Source of the DNA: Chromera velia
Lineage: Eukaryota > Sar > Chromeraceae
Direction of reading: 5' to 3'
NCBI GenBank assembly: GCA_018398765.1
Contig: JAHBMJ010005084.1
Coordinates: forward strand, 13,675-56,456
DNA: 42,782 nt
In this document: piece by piece, positions 22,712 through 34,900 of the stretch
Layout: every line of letters starts with the position of its first letter
How positions within the stretch are numbered: the stretch's first letter is position 1
Notes under the pieces: generated by a model
Databases searched by the model: none
What the model saw: the letters and a program-made list of their open reading frames with translations, nothing else
What the model was told of the DNA's origin: nothing
Position numbers and translations under genes: made by a program

Positions 22712-24206
22712 AATAAATAAATAAATAAATAAAGAAAGAAAGAAAGAAAGAAACAAGGAAAGGGAAGCGAAACGACGAGGAAAAATGGAAGACTGACTCA
22801 CCTCATATACGGGAGTCTGGAGGGAGGAAGAGAGGATGTCGACCATCTCCTTCGATCCATTCTGCCGGCAGAGAAGGATGGCACAGAAAGGGACAGGAAT
22901 TCGTGCAAGAGATTTGCAGGGAGACATTCACTCAAAAACAGGCAGGCAGATGGATGGGTCAAATCGTCGTCAACCGAATGCAAAAAACCCTCCTGCATGT
23001 AGGAGCCTGCGAGATCAGATGGCAAAACGATGCCTGAAGCTTATCATGACAAGGGGGTGACAGAGTCGTTCTATGAGGAGAAAAACAAGTTAAGCTTACA
23101 CAATCCACAAAATGTGCAAAGAGTCGGAGCAACTTGACAGATCAAGAGAGCACAGAGCCAGGAGGATCGTGGCAAGAGAGAGCAAGAAAAAGAAAGAAAA
23201 AAAAACGTAAAGGCATGCACAGATGAAAAATCGGATGGAGGCAAAAGACTCGACAAGGCACTCAGGTGAGCATTGAGAGAGGAGGCCAACCAATTGAAAA
23301 ACACCAAGAAAAGGACTTTGGAAAAGCAGATAAACAAACACGCAGACAGACATATTGAGGGTCTCGTGCTGCGACTGCGAGGATGTGATAGAGGTTGGAT
23401 CCTCTCAAGAGCATCCTGCAAGCATCCATCCATCCATCCACCCACCCACCAAAGAGACCACAATTTAGGAACAGAGGCAGGAAGGGAGTGTGGAAGGCAA
23501 ACAAGATAACGGAAGGCGCAGAAGAGTAGGTGCGCCCACCGAGAAGATACAGAGAGACAGAGGGAGAGCTTCGAGGGAGGGGAGCTGAAAGCTTGACTTG
23601 TTTTGGGAAAGAGAAATGAAGAGAGTCCATTTCAGAATTTTTGCAGAGGATTTTGAGAAGCCGCTCCACTTTTTTCGTGTCGCGTTTCTGTCTAAGTGGC
23701 TTACTTGCTGTCAAACGCACTACTGTAGAAAAACAGGTCGCATTTGTTGCACCTGCAAGAAGACGGCATGCAGGGTAGTCCTTGCAGGTGCACTATTTTG
23801 ATCAATCACATACGAGAAAGAAACCGGGGAACAAAATTGACATGTTCGACACCGATCGTCCAGAAACTGGGGTGTGGACGGGAAAAGTCAGTCAATCACA
23901 GAAAATTAAGGTTTTTCACTCAGTGCCGATTGATCGGCTGCTGGTTTTCTTTTCTATCCATCCAAATGGCTGTCCGTTTCTTTGACTGCCTGATCGAAAG
24001 TGGCCCGGGAAGTGCACGCATCTGACAATCGGATCTCAATCGATGAAGCTAACTGGAGATCTTGCTTACTTCTGCAACTCCACGCCTCCGGTGTCTGTGT
24101 ACGTAAGGAGTGTACGTGTGACATCATGAAGACCCAGAGCGACACTCCACATGAGAAGAGTTGCGCCGTCACCGTCGAGATACTCCCTCACCTGTACGTA
24201 CACGCA

Positions 24207-24242
<36 letters not shown>

Positions 24243-25272
24243 TCCATTTTTGCACATGTCCATCTTCGTCAGATTTCCGTCGGCAACAGCCTTCGGCCCT
24301 GTGAGAATCTCATAATCTCTCTGTGAATGGATCTCTGACGGCCTTTCCATCTGACCCTGTCTGTCTGATCTCTGACTGACCTTCACTCCCAGAGCACTCG
24401 AGAGCCCTAGTGTTCTCTGGACGAGGAGAGTCTTCGTCTGGTCCGTATCTAGGCCTTCACAGAAGTCCTGAATGGTGTACTCCGCTGGATCCTGTTCATG
24501 TTGGATGTCGGTGTTGTACCTCAAAACAGGGGGCCGGTTGTTCCATGTGGGGGGAGAGATCACACGGGTGCGTGCAAGCAGGAGAGCTCGGAAGCCTGGA
24601 GGGAATCCGTAGGCATCTCTGAGGAGGCCCTCGAATCCCTTCTTCTTCTGAGGATACAGGTCCAGGTACAGACGCACGGACGTGGACAGCGGTTGGACAG
24701 AGTGACGGATCTCTTCACTCATCCTCCCGCGACGCTGCAAACAAGACAGAAGGAAGGAAAAGGGAAGGAAGGAGGGAAGGAAGGAAGGAAAGAAGGACGC
24801 AAAAAAAAAACGAGAAAGAAAGAAAGAAAGAAAGAAGCGCATGACTGCTTCAATAGTCGAAAAAGGCGTAGAGGACCCCATGCAACTGATCTGAGTAGTA
24901 AACAGCTAGTGCTTCGGTATGTCTAGAAGGAAGCTGTCTGAACCAACACTCTGTCAGTGGTTGACGCAGCCAAGTCCAAGAAAGAAACATGATGTCGGAC
25001 CTCACGATTGGTCTTTTTTATAAACCCTTCCCTTACACACTTGGAAGTGCATACAACCCCCCCCGCAGACCATCACCGCCCCACGACACTCCTGTCCATG
25101 TCTTCTCACTTCCTCCCTCCCTTCCTCGATCCCTCCCACCTGCGGATCCGTGAGAGCCCAGTGGTGCCAGATGGTTCTGTTCTCTGCGTCTTTGACCGTC
25201 ACGTCGGGAGGGGGGGAGTGAGCCATGAGGAGCTCGAAGAAGCTCGGGCTTCTGTACAAAGGGGGTCAGGCC

Positions 25273-25314
<42 letters not shown>

Positions 25315-28300
25315 TCCAAACAGAGTGAGCATGTATGTGGAGAGAAAAAAAGAGAGGGAGAGAGAGGGACGGAGAGGGACAGACAGATCGAGAATGGGCA
25401 GTTTGACGAAGAAAAAAAAAACAAAAGGATTCGAAATGAAACCAAGCATTTTGCAGGTCTCTGTCCACGTGCTAATGCGAATCTCTTGTCTCGTGTTCTC
25501 AAACAACATTGCAGCCGATCAGCCTTCCGGGCGAGAACTCAGTCATGTGCAGCCGATAAAGTGTCTGTGACATGCAACGAGCGTCACAAGGCTCATTGGT
25601 AAGTATCATTTGATTGAGTTCCTCTAACAGAACGCAAGAGTAGACAAGTGGAGCTCTTGCCGAAAAAGAGCGTAACTCACTGACTTGCGGACAGCCACAT
25701 GTATCGCAGGTAGACCTCTGCACCCTGCACAATCCCAAAAAAAGTGGTGCCCTCTGAATTCGCGTTTCTTCAAAGAGCCCCCTGGAGGAGGCAGCGAAAA
25801 GGCGCTGTCTGCGTCGGTTGAGACCTTGTCGTCCAATTTTTTTATGCGCTTTCCCTTTTCCTCCGCAGTGAGGCGCCTACCACTTCGGTGGTATCGGTCG
25901 ATGGGTTTGCCATTCACCCGCACCTCATGCATCGTTCTCTCGAAGTCCACTTCCCGTCTTCCCCACACGTACAAAAAGGGCTGCTGGGGCCCGTGAGTGA
26001 TCAAATAGGGCCCCGGCATGGCATCCTTAGGGCAGTACTCGGCCTCTAGCCCGTCGTACACCCCCATCCCCGTCCCCGTAATGTAATCGACGGTCATCGT
26101 GGAGACCCGCCGCTGGAATTCCTGTTCATTCGATTGTGTCCGGCGGTCCGGTCAGAGGGGTTGCAAGTCAGTCAACATGATGAAAGGGGGAGGATTAAAG
26201 CAAATATGTCAGCATAGCGATGGGTTGACACAAAATGATCTCGGGAGCCGGACAAACATCAAAATCGTTGTGGGAGAGGAAATCGTTCTCAAGAAATGGA
26301 TTGAATCTGGGTGTTGAGGAATGAGGCAGAAAAGAAACCAAGGTCGGGCCCTGCGTTACAGAGAAGTGATGAGGTGATTTCACAATTATGATCGAGGGAA
26401 TCCAACTGTCCGAGACCTTTCTGTCTGTGTATGCACTTACCAAGTAAGGGACAGGGGGCAGGATGTCAACGTCGACTTTTTGGGAGTCCAAAAGAGATTT
26501 GACGACTTCAATCGAGTGGCCGTGAAGGGCGCGAGTTCTGCACAAGAACAATTGCGTGCATGCAGAAAGAGAAACAGGCGGATAATGAAGCTGTCTTTTG
26601 AATACCTTTGGTTTCTCTCTGTGGGGCAGACACGCAGACGGGGAGAAAGAGAAGCAAAGGTAACAGAACGAAAGGTAGTGCAAATCAGGATTCACCAGAG
26701 TGTTCTGGGTTGCATTTCATTGTCTTTCTTGGCTCTTTCTGTCCATCATCTGTTCGCACTTCTCTTTCATTCTTTTCTGCGTCCCTTTTTCGTGATTTGC
26801 TCATTTCTTCCTTCATTTCTTCCGTCCTGCCGTCCTCTCTTTGTTCCCTTCTTCCTTCCTTCCCACCCTCCTTCTTCTTTTCTTCCTTGCCCCCTTCTTC
26901 TGCCCTGATTCCTCCCTTCCTTCTTTGAACGCCGCTTTAATTGTCTCAGTTTCCTTTGCGAGAGGACCGACAGGGGAGTGCAGTAGTCGATGCAAGAGAA
27001 GTAGTTGAGTGTCAAAGTCGGTTTCTCTGCACAAAAAGCAAGATCACAAAGGCAATCAAATGACCAGCCGAAAAAAAATCAAAACGGAATCGGTGCCACA
27101 GCCTCTGATTGACTCGCTGAAATATCAGTAGGACGACTTATGCACAGACACACACATTTTGGCCTTCAGCAGACAAGCACTCTAGCACAAAGATCTGCCA
27201 CGCTTCATTCAAAAATCCCCCCCAAGTATGTCTCACTAGCAAAACACCCATCGAAGAGAGAGATGGAGACTCGTGCTTTGTACGAGGGACCGAGGAGCCA
27301 TGAGGCAGCCAGCTGCACACTCAGTTCCACTGCCTTGCGCGGAGCTGACCTTGGATGAATCGTGTGAGGATTTTGGCCGCTACCGTGCCCGTGAGCGTCT
27401 CGAAGTGCTGTATGTCGACGATGCAATCTGCCAATCTGGGTGGCTGGATTTTGACGTCCTTGAATTCGTTGGAGTGGACTCCAATGTTCTCGAGCAAATC
27501 CTCCACCTTCGTTTGTGCGGCTCCAATGAAAAACATGTTGGGGAGGGGAAGATTGGGGTCCAGTTCTTCAAACCAGGGCGTGTCGAAAAGATAGAAGACC
27601 CTCTCTAAATACTCATCAGACGGAGACTTAAACGTTACTTCTTCAGGCTGTAGTCCGTCCCAGGAAAAACTCCTTTCAGTTGATATTTCATGTGGGTTTC
27701 CCCTGGGAAAGAACAGTTCCGCATCTTGATATCGCAGTCTCTCACTCAGGAAAAGAACGGAACTTCCGTCATTTGCTGAGTGGCATAGAGCAGACTGAAA
27801 GAGCCAGCTGATGCTGTATTCTCTCTGGGGGTTCTTGCCTTCTTCTACACTTACTCCACTCACGTCTGTATTATCAATATATTCAGGCTTGAGTAGGTCT
27901 TCTCCCTCTGCATCCATCTCACCTCGGAGCTCTTTTAATAAGGAAAGAGGACCAAATTTTGCTGCCAGAGTAAAGAGACCGAATTTTTCTTCCACGAGGA
28001 CGCGCTTGGCGGGCCCTCCGAAGTCTTTGCGGATCTTTTCGGCCTCATCGATCAGAACTTTGGGATACGGGGACTGAAGAATGATGGCGAGGGCGGGAAG
28101 GTCCGAGGGTAAAATGTCCCCCTTTCTCTGATCATATCTGTATTTGTACTTTGAGAAGTTCAACTTTCTTTTTTCCTCCTCCGAAAGTTTGTATCTCATA
28201 TCGTAAATCGACGCCACACCCCACCTCCCGTCCTGCTCATTTTCAGGAGGGGGCGACAAATCCACAAAATCTCTCACGAGGGACACCAAACCATGAATCT

Positions 28301-29020
28301 CACCAGGGCTCACTTTCCGGAGACGGTTCCAAGGATCACAAAGAGACGGATCTTCAAACGGTTTGCGCCATCCGTCTAAGGCATACTCTCCATTCGCACA
28401 GCCAACCGTGGCCAGTACCCGAGGCCACAGGGGGTGTCGGACCTTCGGGTACCCATATTCATTTTCCTTCAATTGATTCTTCGCGGTACCCCACGTCATC
28501 GACCTTCCTCCCTTCACTCTCAGCCGAGCCCATTTGTTCCCCATATTCTTCAACCCCTCATGGATCTCGCGAAGAAAGTCACGGGCAAAGGTGGGGTCCC
28601 CTCGAAGCAGCAGCAGAGAGAAGATGTCAAGAGGGACGAAGGGTAAGGGAATCAGGTGCCGTCTGTTCGTCTCTTCACCTTCACTGGGGGGACTGGCAGA
28701 AGATTTCTCTTTTGTCTTTCCCTTTTCCCCCAGGATCACCGCGTTCGACTGGCCCATCCAGTACCTCTGCTCAAGCTCCGCCGTTCTCTGCAGTGACGGA
28801 AGCATGTTTTACGCGTACATCGATCAAACAACGCGAATGAAAAGGCACATGCTATAAAGAGACCCAGGCACTGAAATCACTGAGCCTACATCTCTCTCTG
28901 TCTGAATCACCAATAAAATGGATTCTTCACCCATCGGACCTCGAAGTCGTCTTCCATCCTACTGATCAATTTTTCAATAAAACAGAAAGAAGAGACCTCT
29001 GCAACCCCCCCTAATACATA

Positions 29021-29106
<86 letters not shown>

Positions 29107-29119
29107 GAGAGAGAAAGAG

Positions 29120-29158
<39 letters not shown>

Positions 29159-30743
29159 AGGCAGTCTATCTGACCTTCTCGAACCATGCATCAGAGAACC
29201 AGAGGCTGGGGGAGAGAGGGCTCAGGTGGAATTCATCTCCTATCTCCTGCAGGAAAGGGAAGGACAGAGAAGGGGGAAGGGGGGGGGGAGGTAGTCAGAA
29301 TGTGAAAGTGTGCCAAGGAGGGGATGGTGAAAGACAGGTGCACACAGGGGCACAAATTGAGGAGGAGTGCACAGAATGCCGAAGGCTCTTCACTGAGGAG
29401 CCCGCCCAATTTCCCAGCCATGAAAGGACACACAAAAAACATCTTGAACGACTGCCCCCTTTTGGTACCGAAGCACATAAGCAGGTAGATGGCAAACCGA
29501 GAAGGCTTTTGAGGCAGATTCAATGAAACCATTTTTCTGCACAGACAGATTGCGACATTCTCATGAACAGGCAGATTGACGGACCTGCGCGGCCTCCTTG
29601 ACAAGATTCGTGTCCTTTCGAACAATCGCACTGTACAAGACCCCAAAAGCTGCTCCCCTCTCTTCGCAGCAAAGGGCCTTGCCTCTAGGCATGTTTCGCC
29701 TTTTGTGTTTTGCCAGTGTGATCGAGCTGTCGATAATTGCAGCAAGAGGGTGGGGTTCCCAGATGTCAAAGGATTCCACTTCAACAAAAGGAGGCAGAGC
29801 ACAGGCAGGGTGTTCGTCGTATCTTTTCGTCTCTGGGTCGAGACATTCGTTTCTGGTTATCTTTTTCCCCAGCTTCTTCCTCCAACTCGGCATAGTGGGC
29901 TGATTTGACTCTATCGTTTCGGCCTTCGCTTTGAAACGTGTCTTGAGAAGCTTATTTGAGACACGAGACCCTAGTTTGAGCCCTTCTAAGGGGTTTGCCA
30001 ACCTTTTTGGATTCTCTCCCGCTTTCTCGGCTGCTTCCTCGTTTGCTTTTTCCTCCTCTTTTTCCTCTTCCTCGTCTCCCTCTGCGCCTTTTAGCCCTTC
30101 TTCTGTTCCACCGTCATCGGACTCTTCCTCTTCTTCTCCTTCTTCTGAGTCAGGTTTGGGGCTTTTGGATTCGTTGCTCTCCGGACTGTCCTGTTGGTTC
30201 AATCCCCCAGGGGTTGGTACTTCATTCTTTTGATCCTGCTGCGCTCCTTTCTCTTCATCTCTTTCAACGGCTTCTGTTTCTCCCTCTCGTCTCTGCTCTG
30301 ATGCTTGCTCATTCTCTCTGTCTGCCGCAGTCGCTTTCTCCTCTGTCTCCTGTACAAACTCCGGAGACTGTCTCTGGCTTTCATCTTCCTGTCTCGCTCC
30401 GCTTTCGCTGTCTGAGGAGGGGAGAAAGGAAGATAGAGAGGAGAGAAGCTGCTCAGCCTCCTCAACTGACGGCCACAACTGGCTTGACAACCCTCCACCT
30501 GCACGCAGTGACACGGCAGAACAGACAACCTAAATTCGTGGAGAACGAAGAGAACTGGAATCTTTCCGCTGAAGCCTCAAACGTGCGTAAATACAGACTG
30601 TAGCAGCCCATAGTAGACCGTGGTAAGGCTGACCACGAGAGTGGGAGTAGGCGCAGGTGGCATATTGAAATGGACAACAGGCAAAAGCGTTCAGACCGAC
30701 CAGTCAGTAGCACCAAAGTCAATCCAAGCCCAATTTTCCACAT
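19283..30743 (-). CDS. Large ankyrin-repeat protein, about 25 exons
   Basis: Frame-consistent exons on the minus strand: 30743-30701 (tentative), 30498-29585, 29246-29175, 28996-28940, 28787-27350, 27329-27248, 27026-26931, 26537-26441, 26121-25681, 25621-25572, 25251-25140, 24734-24381, 24191-24070, 23752-23705, 23415-23352, 22861-22802, 22597-22529, 22144-21875, 21602-21323, 20967-20849, 20713-20580, 20151-20050, 19785-19724, 19573-19518, 19429-19283; about 1762 residues. The second exon is a Glu/Ser-rich disordered segment. Degenerate ankyrin helices follow across many exons: LYSAIVRKDTNLVKEA, LPAIHVAVRKS, ALHGHSIEVVKSLLDS, MWSVALGLHDVTRTLL, LYHILAVAARDPQY, GITALQMASLFKE. Exon 5 (about 480 residues) and the C-terminal 400 residues match no family I recognise. 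Ankyrin arrays mediate protein binding; the partner is unknown. The first exon is uncertain. The intron between exons 5 and 6 would be only 20 nt, which is suspicious. The stop lies 33 bp before the receptor ATG. Confidence 0.65.
19455..19495. repeat. (CA)n microsatellite just after a donor
   Basis: About 40 bases of CA. On the coding strand it is (TG)n starting some 25 bases after the donor of the penultimate ankyrin-gene exon. Confidence 0.95.
22660..22752. repeat. (GACA)n, (AAAT)n and (GAAA)n repeats
   Basis: Three adjacent tetranucleotide arrays inside an intron of the ankyrin gene. Confidence 0.9.
24206..24239. repeat. (CA)n microsatellite beside an acceptor
   Basis: About 32 bases of CA. 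On the coding strand the (TG)n ends about 15 bases upstream of the acceptor of the exon starting at 24191. Confidence 0.95.
24750..24836. repeat. GGAAG/GAAA purine repeat
   Basis: Degenerate GGAAG units followed by GAAA units, directly upstream (coding strand) of the exon starting at 24734, where they form a polypyrimidine tract. Confidence 0.9.
25273..25314. repeat. (GACA)n microsatellite beside an acceptor
   Basis: About ten perfect GACA units. On the coding strand (TGTC)n ends roughly 20 bases before the acceptor of the exon starting at 25251. Confidence 0.95.
29021..29157. repeat. Compound (CA)n-(GA)n microsatellite
   Basis: About 35 bases of CA followed by about 100 bases of GA with short GACA interruptions. 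It fills most of the intron between ankyrin-gene exons 3 and 4. On the coding strand it reads (TC)n then (TG)n, close to the acceptor at 28996. Confidence 0.95.
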
Positions 30744-31952
30744 CTTCTTTTTGCACAGGGCTTTTGGATGGCTTGCAGATGAGCAGCGCCGCTGCTGGTA
30801 CCAGAATCCTCCGTACAAATCCGTCTATGCTGCCTGGAGTGTTGCTCTGGGTCCTCGCGTTCGTACAAATGGAGTCTTCAGTCTTTTCGACTCTCGTCTG
30901 GATAGACACAAATGACCGGATGGGGGGGAAGCCAAAAATGCACTTACAGTGTGGAACAACTTGTGTTCAAGGGTCGATGTTGGGTGATCATACTTGAAAG
31001 GACCAGCGTGTAAGTTTTGCAAGCAAAAGGACGATCAAGGTTCCAGCTTTTCTTTTCGTGGACTGAAAAGCGTGTCACTGAATCTTTGCCACTTTGCCAT
31101 GCAGGGACGATCGACTCTATACTATTTAGTACAGTCGATTGCAGCGATCTGGAGCCTTGCGTGGAGAAATACATAACGATCGACACAACTAAAGCTATAT
31201 ATATATATAGACCTGCGTGAAGTACGTACTTTGTATATAGGAGCACATACATTCATGCAACACGCAGTGTCACGTATATATATATGCAACACTGCTACAT
31301 GCATGCACCTTTGAGCGCGTGCCAACCATGCATGCATTGCCTTGCAACCGCGCGGCGCGCCCCCTTGCATGCATGCAAGACTTAAGAAATTCATGCAATC
31401 AAAGCCCCGAATCAAATAACGGAACGCGCGGACTTTTCGGGATCGACCTTAAAATGCAACACGTACTTCATGCAACACTTAAATCTGCAACAACATTGTG
31501 CAGCACACACAAGTGCACGCAACAGAGCTTTGATCGTCTATATACAGATACATGCCGGCCGGCCTGTATTTGCCAGTATATTTCTATAATATTAATACAT
31601 ATAGGCGCGTGTTCATGTCGAGATGTCCAGTGTACGTATTGTCGACATCATGAGTGCGCTTGCATGGAAGAATTCGTTCGATCAGGACTCAGCAGCAAGG
31701 GCTTCATGCATGCAGACGACATTCCATGAACGTTAATCATTGAATTGCCGATTGATTTGTGGGAGCTCACGCGAATGCTTTGCACCGCTTTGCCAATCGC
31801 TCAAAAGGTCTGACACTCTTTGGTCGAGGTCGTTGGTCTTGCTTCTCTAACGTGTCGAGCTGACACTTCTGCGAGACTACAGCCTCAAGTACAGGACTTC
31901 ACGAACAGTCTTCAATCGCGCCCTTGTGGCCACTTTGCCCTTGATCCGAAAG
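30744..31952. promoter_or_regulatory. Divergent intergenic region with TGCATGCA clusters
   Basis: About 1.2 kb between the divergent ankyrin (-) and axis-protein-like (+) genes. TGCATGCA occurs at 31300-31307, 31329-31336, 31366-31373 overlapping 31370-31377, and 31707-31714, among many ATGCAAC/TGCAACA variants and TATATATA tracts near 31197-31208 and 31276-31284. The palindrome is a known binding site of some apicomplexan AP2-family factors; use as a shared promoter element here is inference. No coding frame in this stretch looks real. Confidence 0.5.
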
Positions 31953-34900
31953 ATGCCACTCAAGAAGGCTTCAAGTGGGAAGGAATCTCATGCCAAAGCT
32001 CAAATGTGGCAAAGCTTTGCCGAGCAGTCCCAAGGGTTACTTCGGGATCCCTCGAACGCGTCTTTGGAAGATTTCTCCCGGCTCGTACACGAATTCTTCT
32101 CGCTGAGCCTCAACGGTGCTCCCAGCGAGGCACTGAGATCTGAATGGCTGGTCTCGAACGAGATTCTTGAAGGCTTCGACGATTTCACCGCATTCGTTGA
32201 AGATCCCGATGCGAAAAACGAACTTGGTGTTCAAGGCACTGTGGTTTCGGTTCATCTGAAGGAAACTCCAGGGCTCCTTTTCTCAAGCTTGCTTCGCAGA
32301 GCCGTAGCCTCCCACCAGCTGTGCCGTTCTAGCACAAGCGAAGTTGAGTCTTACGCGCTCTTGGTCATCTCAAAGGTGCAGCTTGTTACTGCGCTCCGGA
32401 TTCTTGAGGTGCTGCGGACCGTCGACCGAGAAAAGCTCTTTGCGGAGGAAGATGCCTCCCAGCGTACATTGAACCGCAAACGCCGAAAGGAAGCCATTCG
32501 ATATATCCTGGACAACGATGCCGACGTTCTCATTGACTTGGCACAAGAGCTGATCCACTCGACTGAGTTGGAATTCCACTCTTTCTCCTACACCATCCTG
32601 TTCCTGTTTGTTCGGTCGATTTCGTCCAGCAACATCGACTTGCACCCTCTGGGGAGCGCTCTCAATGAGCTTTTCGGCAGTGGAACTGCGCAAAAGCTTG
32701 CTCAAGTAAGTACCTCCTCTTTTAGAGAAGCCCCCTCGATTACATCGAGATTACAGTATCGATTGTCTCGAGATTACAGGAAGGAATGCTTCCGATCTAT
32801 GCAGAAGAGAGATGACAGCGCACAAACTGTGGAGGAGATCTTTTCGAAGGAAATCGGAATTCAGCAAGGCTGGAGGAGCTGGACTGAAATTCACCTCTCT
32901 GTTGGGATGGATAGAGCGAAAGCTGTCTTCGCCCAGAACTGCCAGCTTGACGCTGGGTCACAAAATTTCACCCTCCTTTACGAAGTCAGTGAACTGGCCC
33001 TAAAGAACGTTTCGGAGTAACTGTTTCGCTTAGTCAGTTGAAATTTAAACACTTTGTCCGTTTCTTTTCTGTGCAGGATGACAGTGAAATGCCGAACGTC
33101 TTCAACCTGGCTCGCTGCGACTTTCCGTGGTGTTCTGTAACAAGTTGCGAAGCAACCGACTCAGGATTGAGGCTCGACCTTGATCTCATGAGCATCTCGA
33201 AGTGTGAAGAACATCTGGAAGGGCAGTGGGACTGGCTGAACTGCTGGCATTCTACGGTTGATCCGACAGCGCGAAGCTCGATTTTTTCGCTGTTTCTTTC
33301 GACATCCGATGCCGCCCAGATTCGCACATTTGTGTCAAAGCTCATTGGCGGTCGGAGATCACAAGTGGCCCCTGCCAGACGAAGGGTGGTGCTTGCTTCC
33401 ACCAAGCAGCTTTCTTCTGTGGCGCCCCAAGAGAATCCCGCCTTGAATGAAGCGCACCCAGATGAGACTGCTCCCTCACTTCTCAAAAAACGGAAAAGAG
33501 TTGTGGTTGCGAGCACCAAGCCGGCTTCGGATCCTGAGGGAGGCAGTTATATAGCGGAGAACGAAGGAAGCGTGCATAGTGCGCACGCAGAAGCAGAATT
33601 GATTGTAGGGCTCGAGCGGGTGGTGGCACAGAAGTCCGAACACGCGTCGATTCTGACGACAAAGGCTTCCACTTCGAAGACTGTCACCGCTTCTACCAGC
33701 TCCAGTGATCGGCAGGATAAGACAGGTACTTCCTAGGTGGTGGCAACCCTTCTCGAACTCCACGCATCAAAAGTGCTCACAACCTCCTTTCTTGTTTTGC
33801 TGCAGACTTTACGGAAGCCCGTCCAGCGAAAAGGAAGCGCGTTTCTTTCTCCGACAAAGAGGATACCGTCTTCTTCAGGTGCGTCCCGCAGCTTCGACTT
33901 TTGACTGTCCACCGCCTTTGATCAGCTACCGGACAAACTTTGCTCGTATGCCCTGTGCAGGCCAGACGACGCGCCAGCTCGCTGCAGTCAAGAAGAGGTC
34001 CAGCAACTGGATGGTCCGTCACAGCAAAAGGCTGCAAAGGACCACAGAGGTCGCAGGAAAGACAAGGGTGCTGGAGCAGAAGACACCGCCTCCCCTGTCA
34101 AAGAGGCAGCCCCTCCGATTCCTCCTCTTCAGCGAAAGCGTTCCGACCCGAAGGCTGATCATGAGTCAAAGTCCCGCGAGTCCTCCGCAGATAGAGCCCC
34201 TGATGAAGGACAAAGAAGAAGCCGAAGGAAAGACAAGGGTGCTGAGGCAAAAGACACCGCCTCCCCTGTCAAAGAGGCAGCCCCTCCGATTCCTCCTCTT
34301 CAGCGAAAGCGTTCCGACCCGAAGGCTGATCATGAGTCAAAGTCCCGCGAGTCCTCCGCAGATAGAGCCCCTGATGAAGGACAGAGAAGAAGCCGAAGGA
34401 AAGACAAGGGTGCTGAGGCAAAAGACACCGGCTCCCCTGTCAAAGAGGCAGCCCCTCCGATTCCTCCTCTTCAGCGAAAGCGTTCCGACCCGAAGGCTGA
34501 TCATGAGTCAAAGTCCCGCGAGTCCTCCGCAGACAGAGCTCCTGATGAAGGGCAGAGAAGAAGCCGAAGGAAAGACAAGGGCACAGATCGAGGATGGCAA
34601 AGCTTCGCAGACAGGCCCATGGAGATCTCGTCTGGCGCAGAGGACGTGCCGTCTGAAGGTGAGTCAAGCTCAGGGCCTTCAACTGTTCAATGAATCCCCT
34701 TTGCGCAGACTGGAATGATATGCTTCTTTCTCGTGCAGAGGTCGGGCCGTCTTCGTCGGCAGAAGGCCAGAATCAGATCGGAAACCTTGCCTCGGCAGCT
34801 GGTGTGACCGAGAAAAAGGCTGCTCCCCCATCTCTTCTCAAGCGGAAGAAGAAGGACTTGAGCAAAGCTCCAAAGGACTTGCCACCCACCCAGAAGGAAC

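Noticed and set aside
28151..28840. A 229-codon + frame
   Set aside because: It is the antisense shadow of the large ankyrin-gene exon 28787-27350, which is longer and protein-like.
31926..31952. An upstream in-frame start for the axis-protein candidate
   Set aside because: The codon is GTG; the first ATG at 31953 is preferred for a eukaryotic gene.
32706..32804. Reading straight through the first axis-gene intron
   Set aside because: The frame is open, but strong GTAAGT and TGCAG sites flank a segment of the same size as the other nine introns. I cannot fully exclude retention.
33705..34718. A 337-codon + frame through the 171-bp repeats
   Set aside because: It stays open only because the repeat length is a multiple of three. 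It does not join neighbouring exons in phase, whereas the alternative frame does so on both sides.
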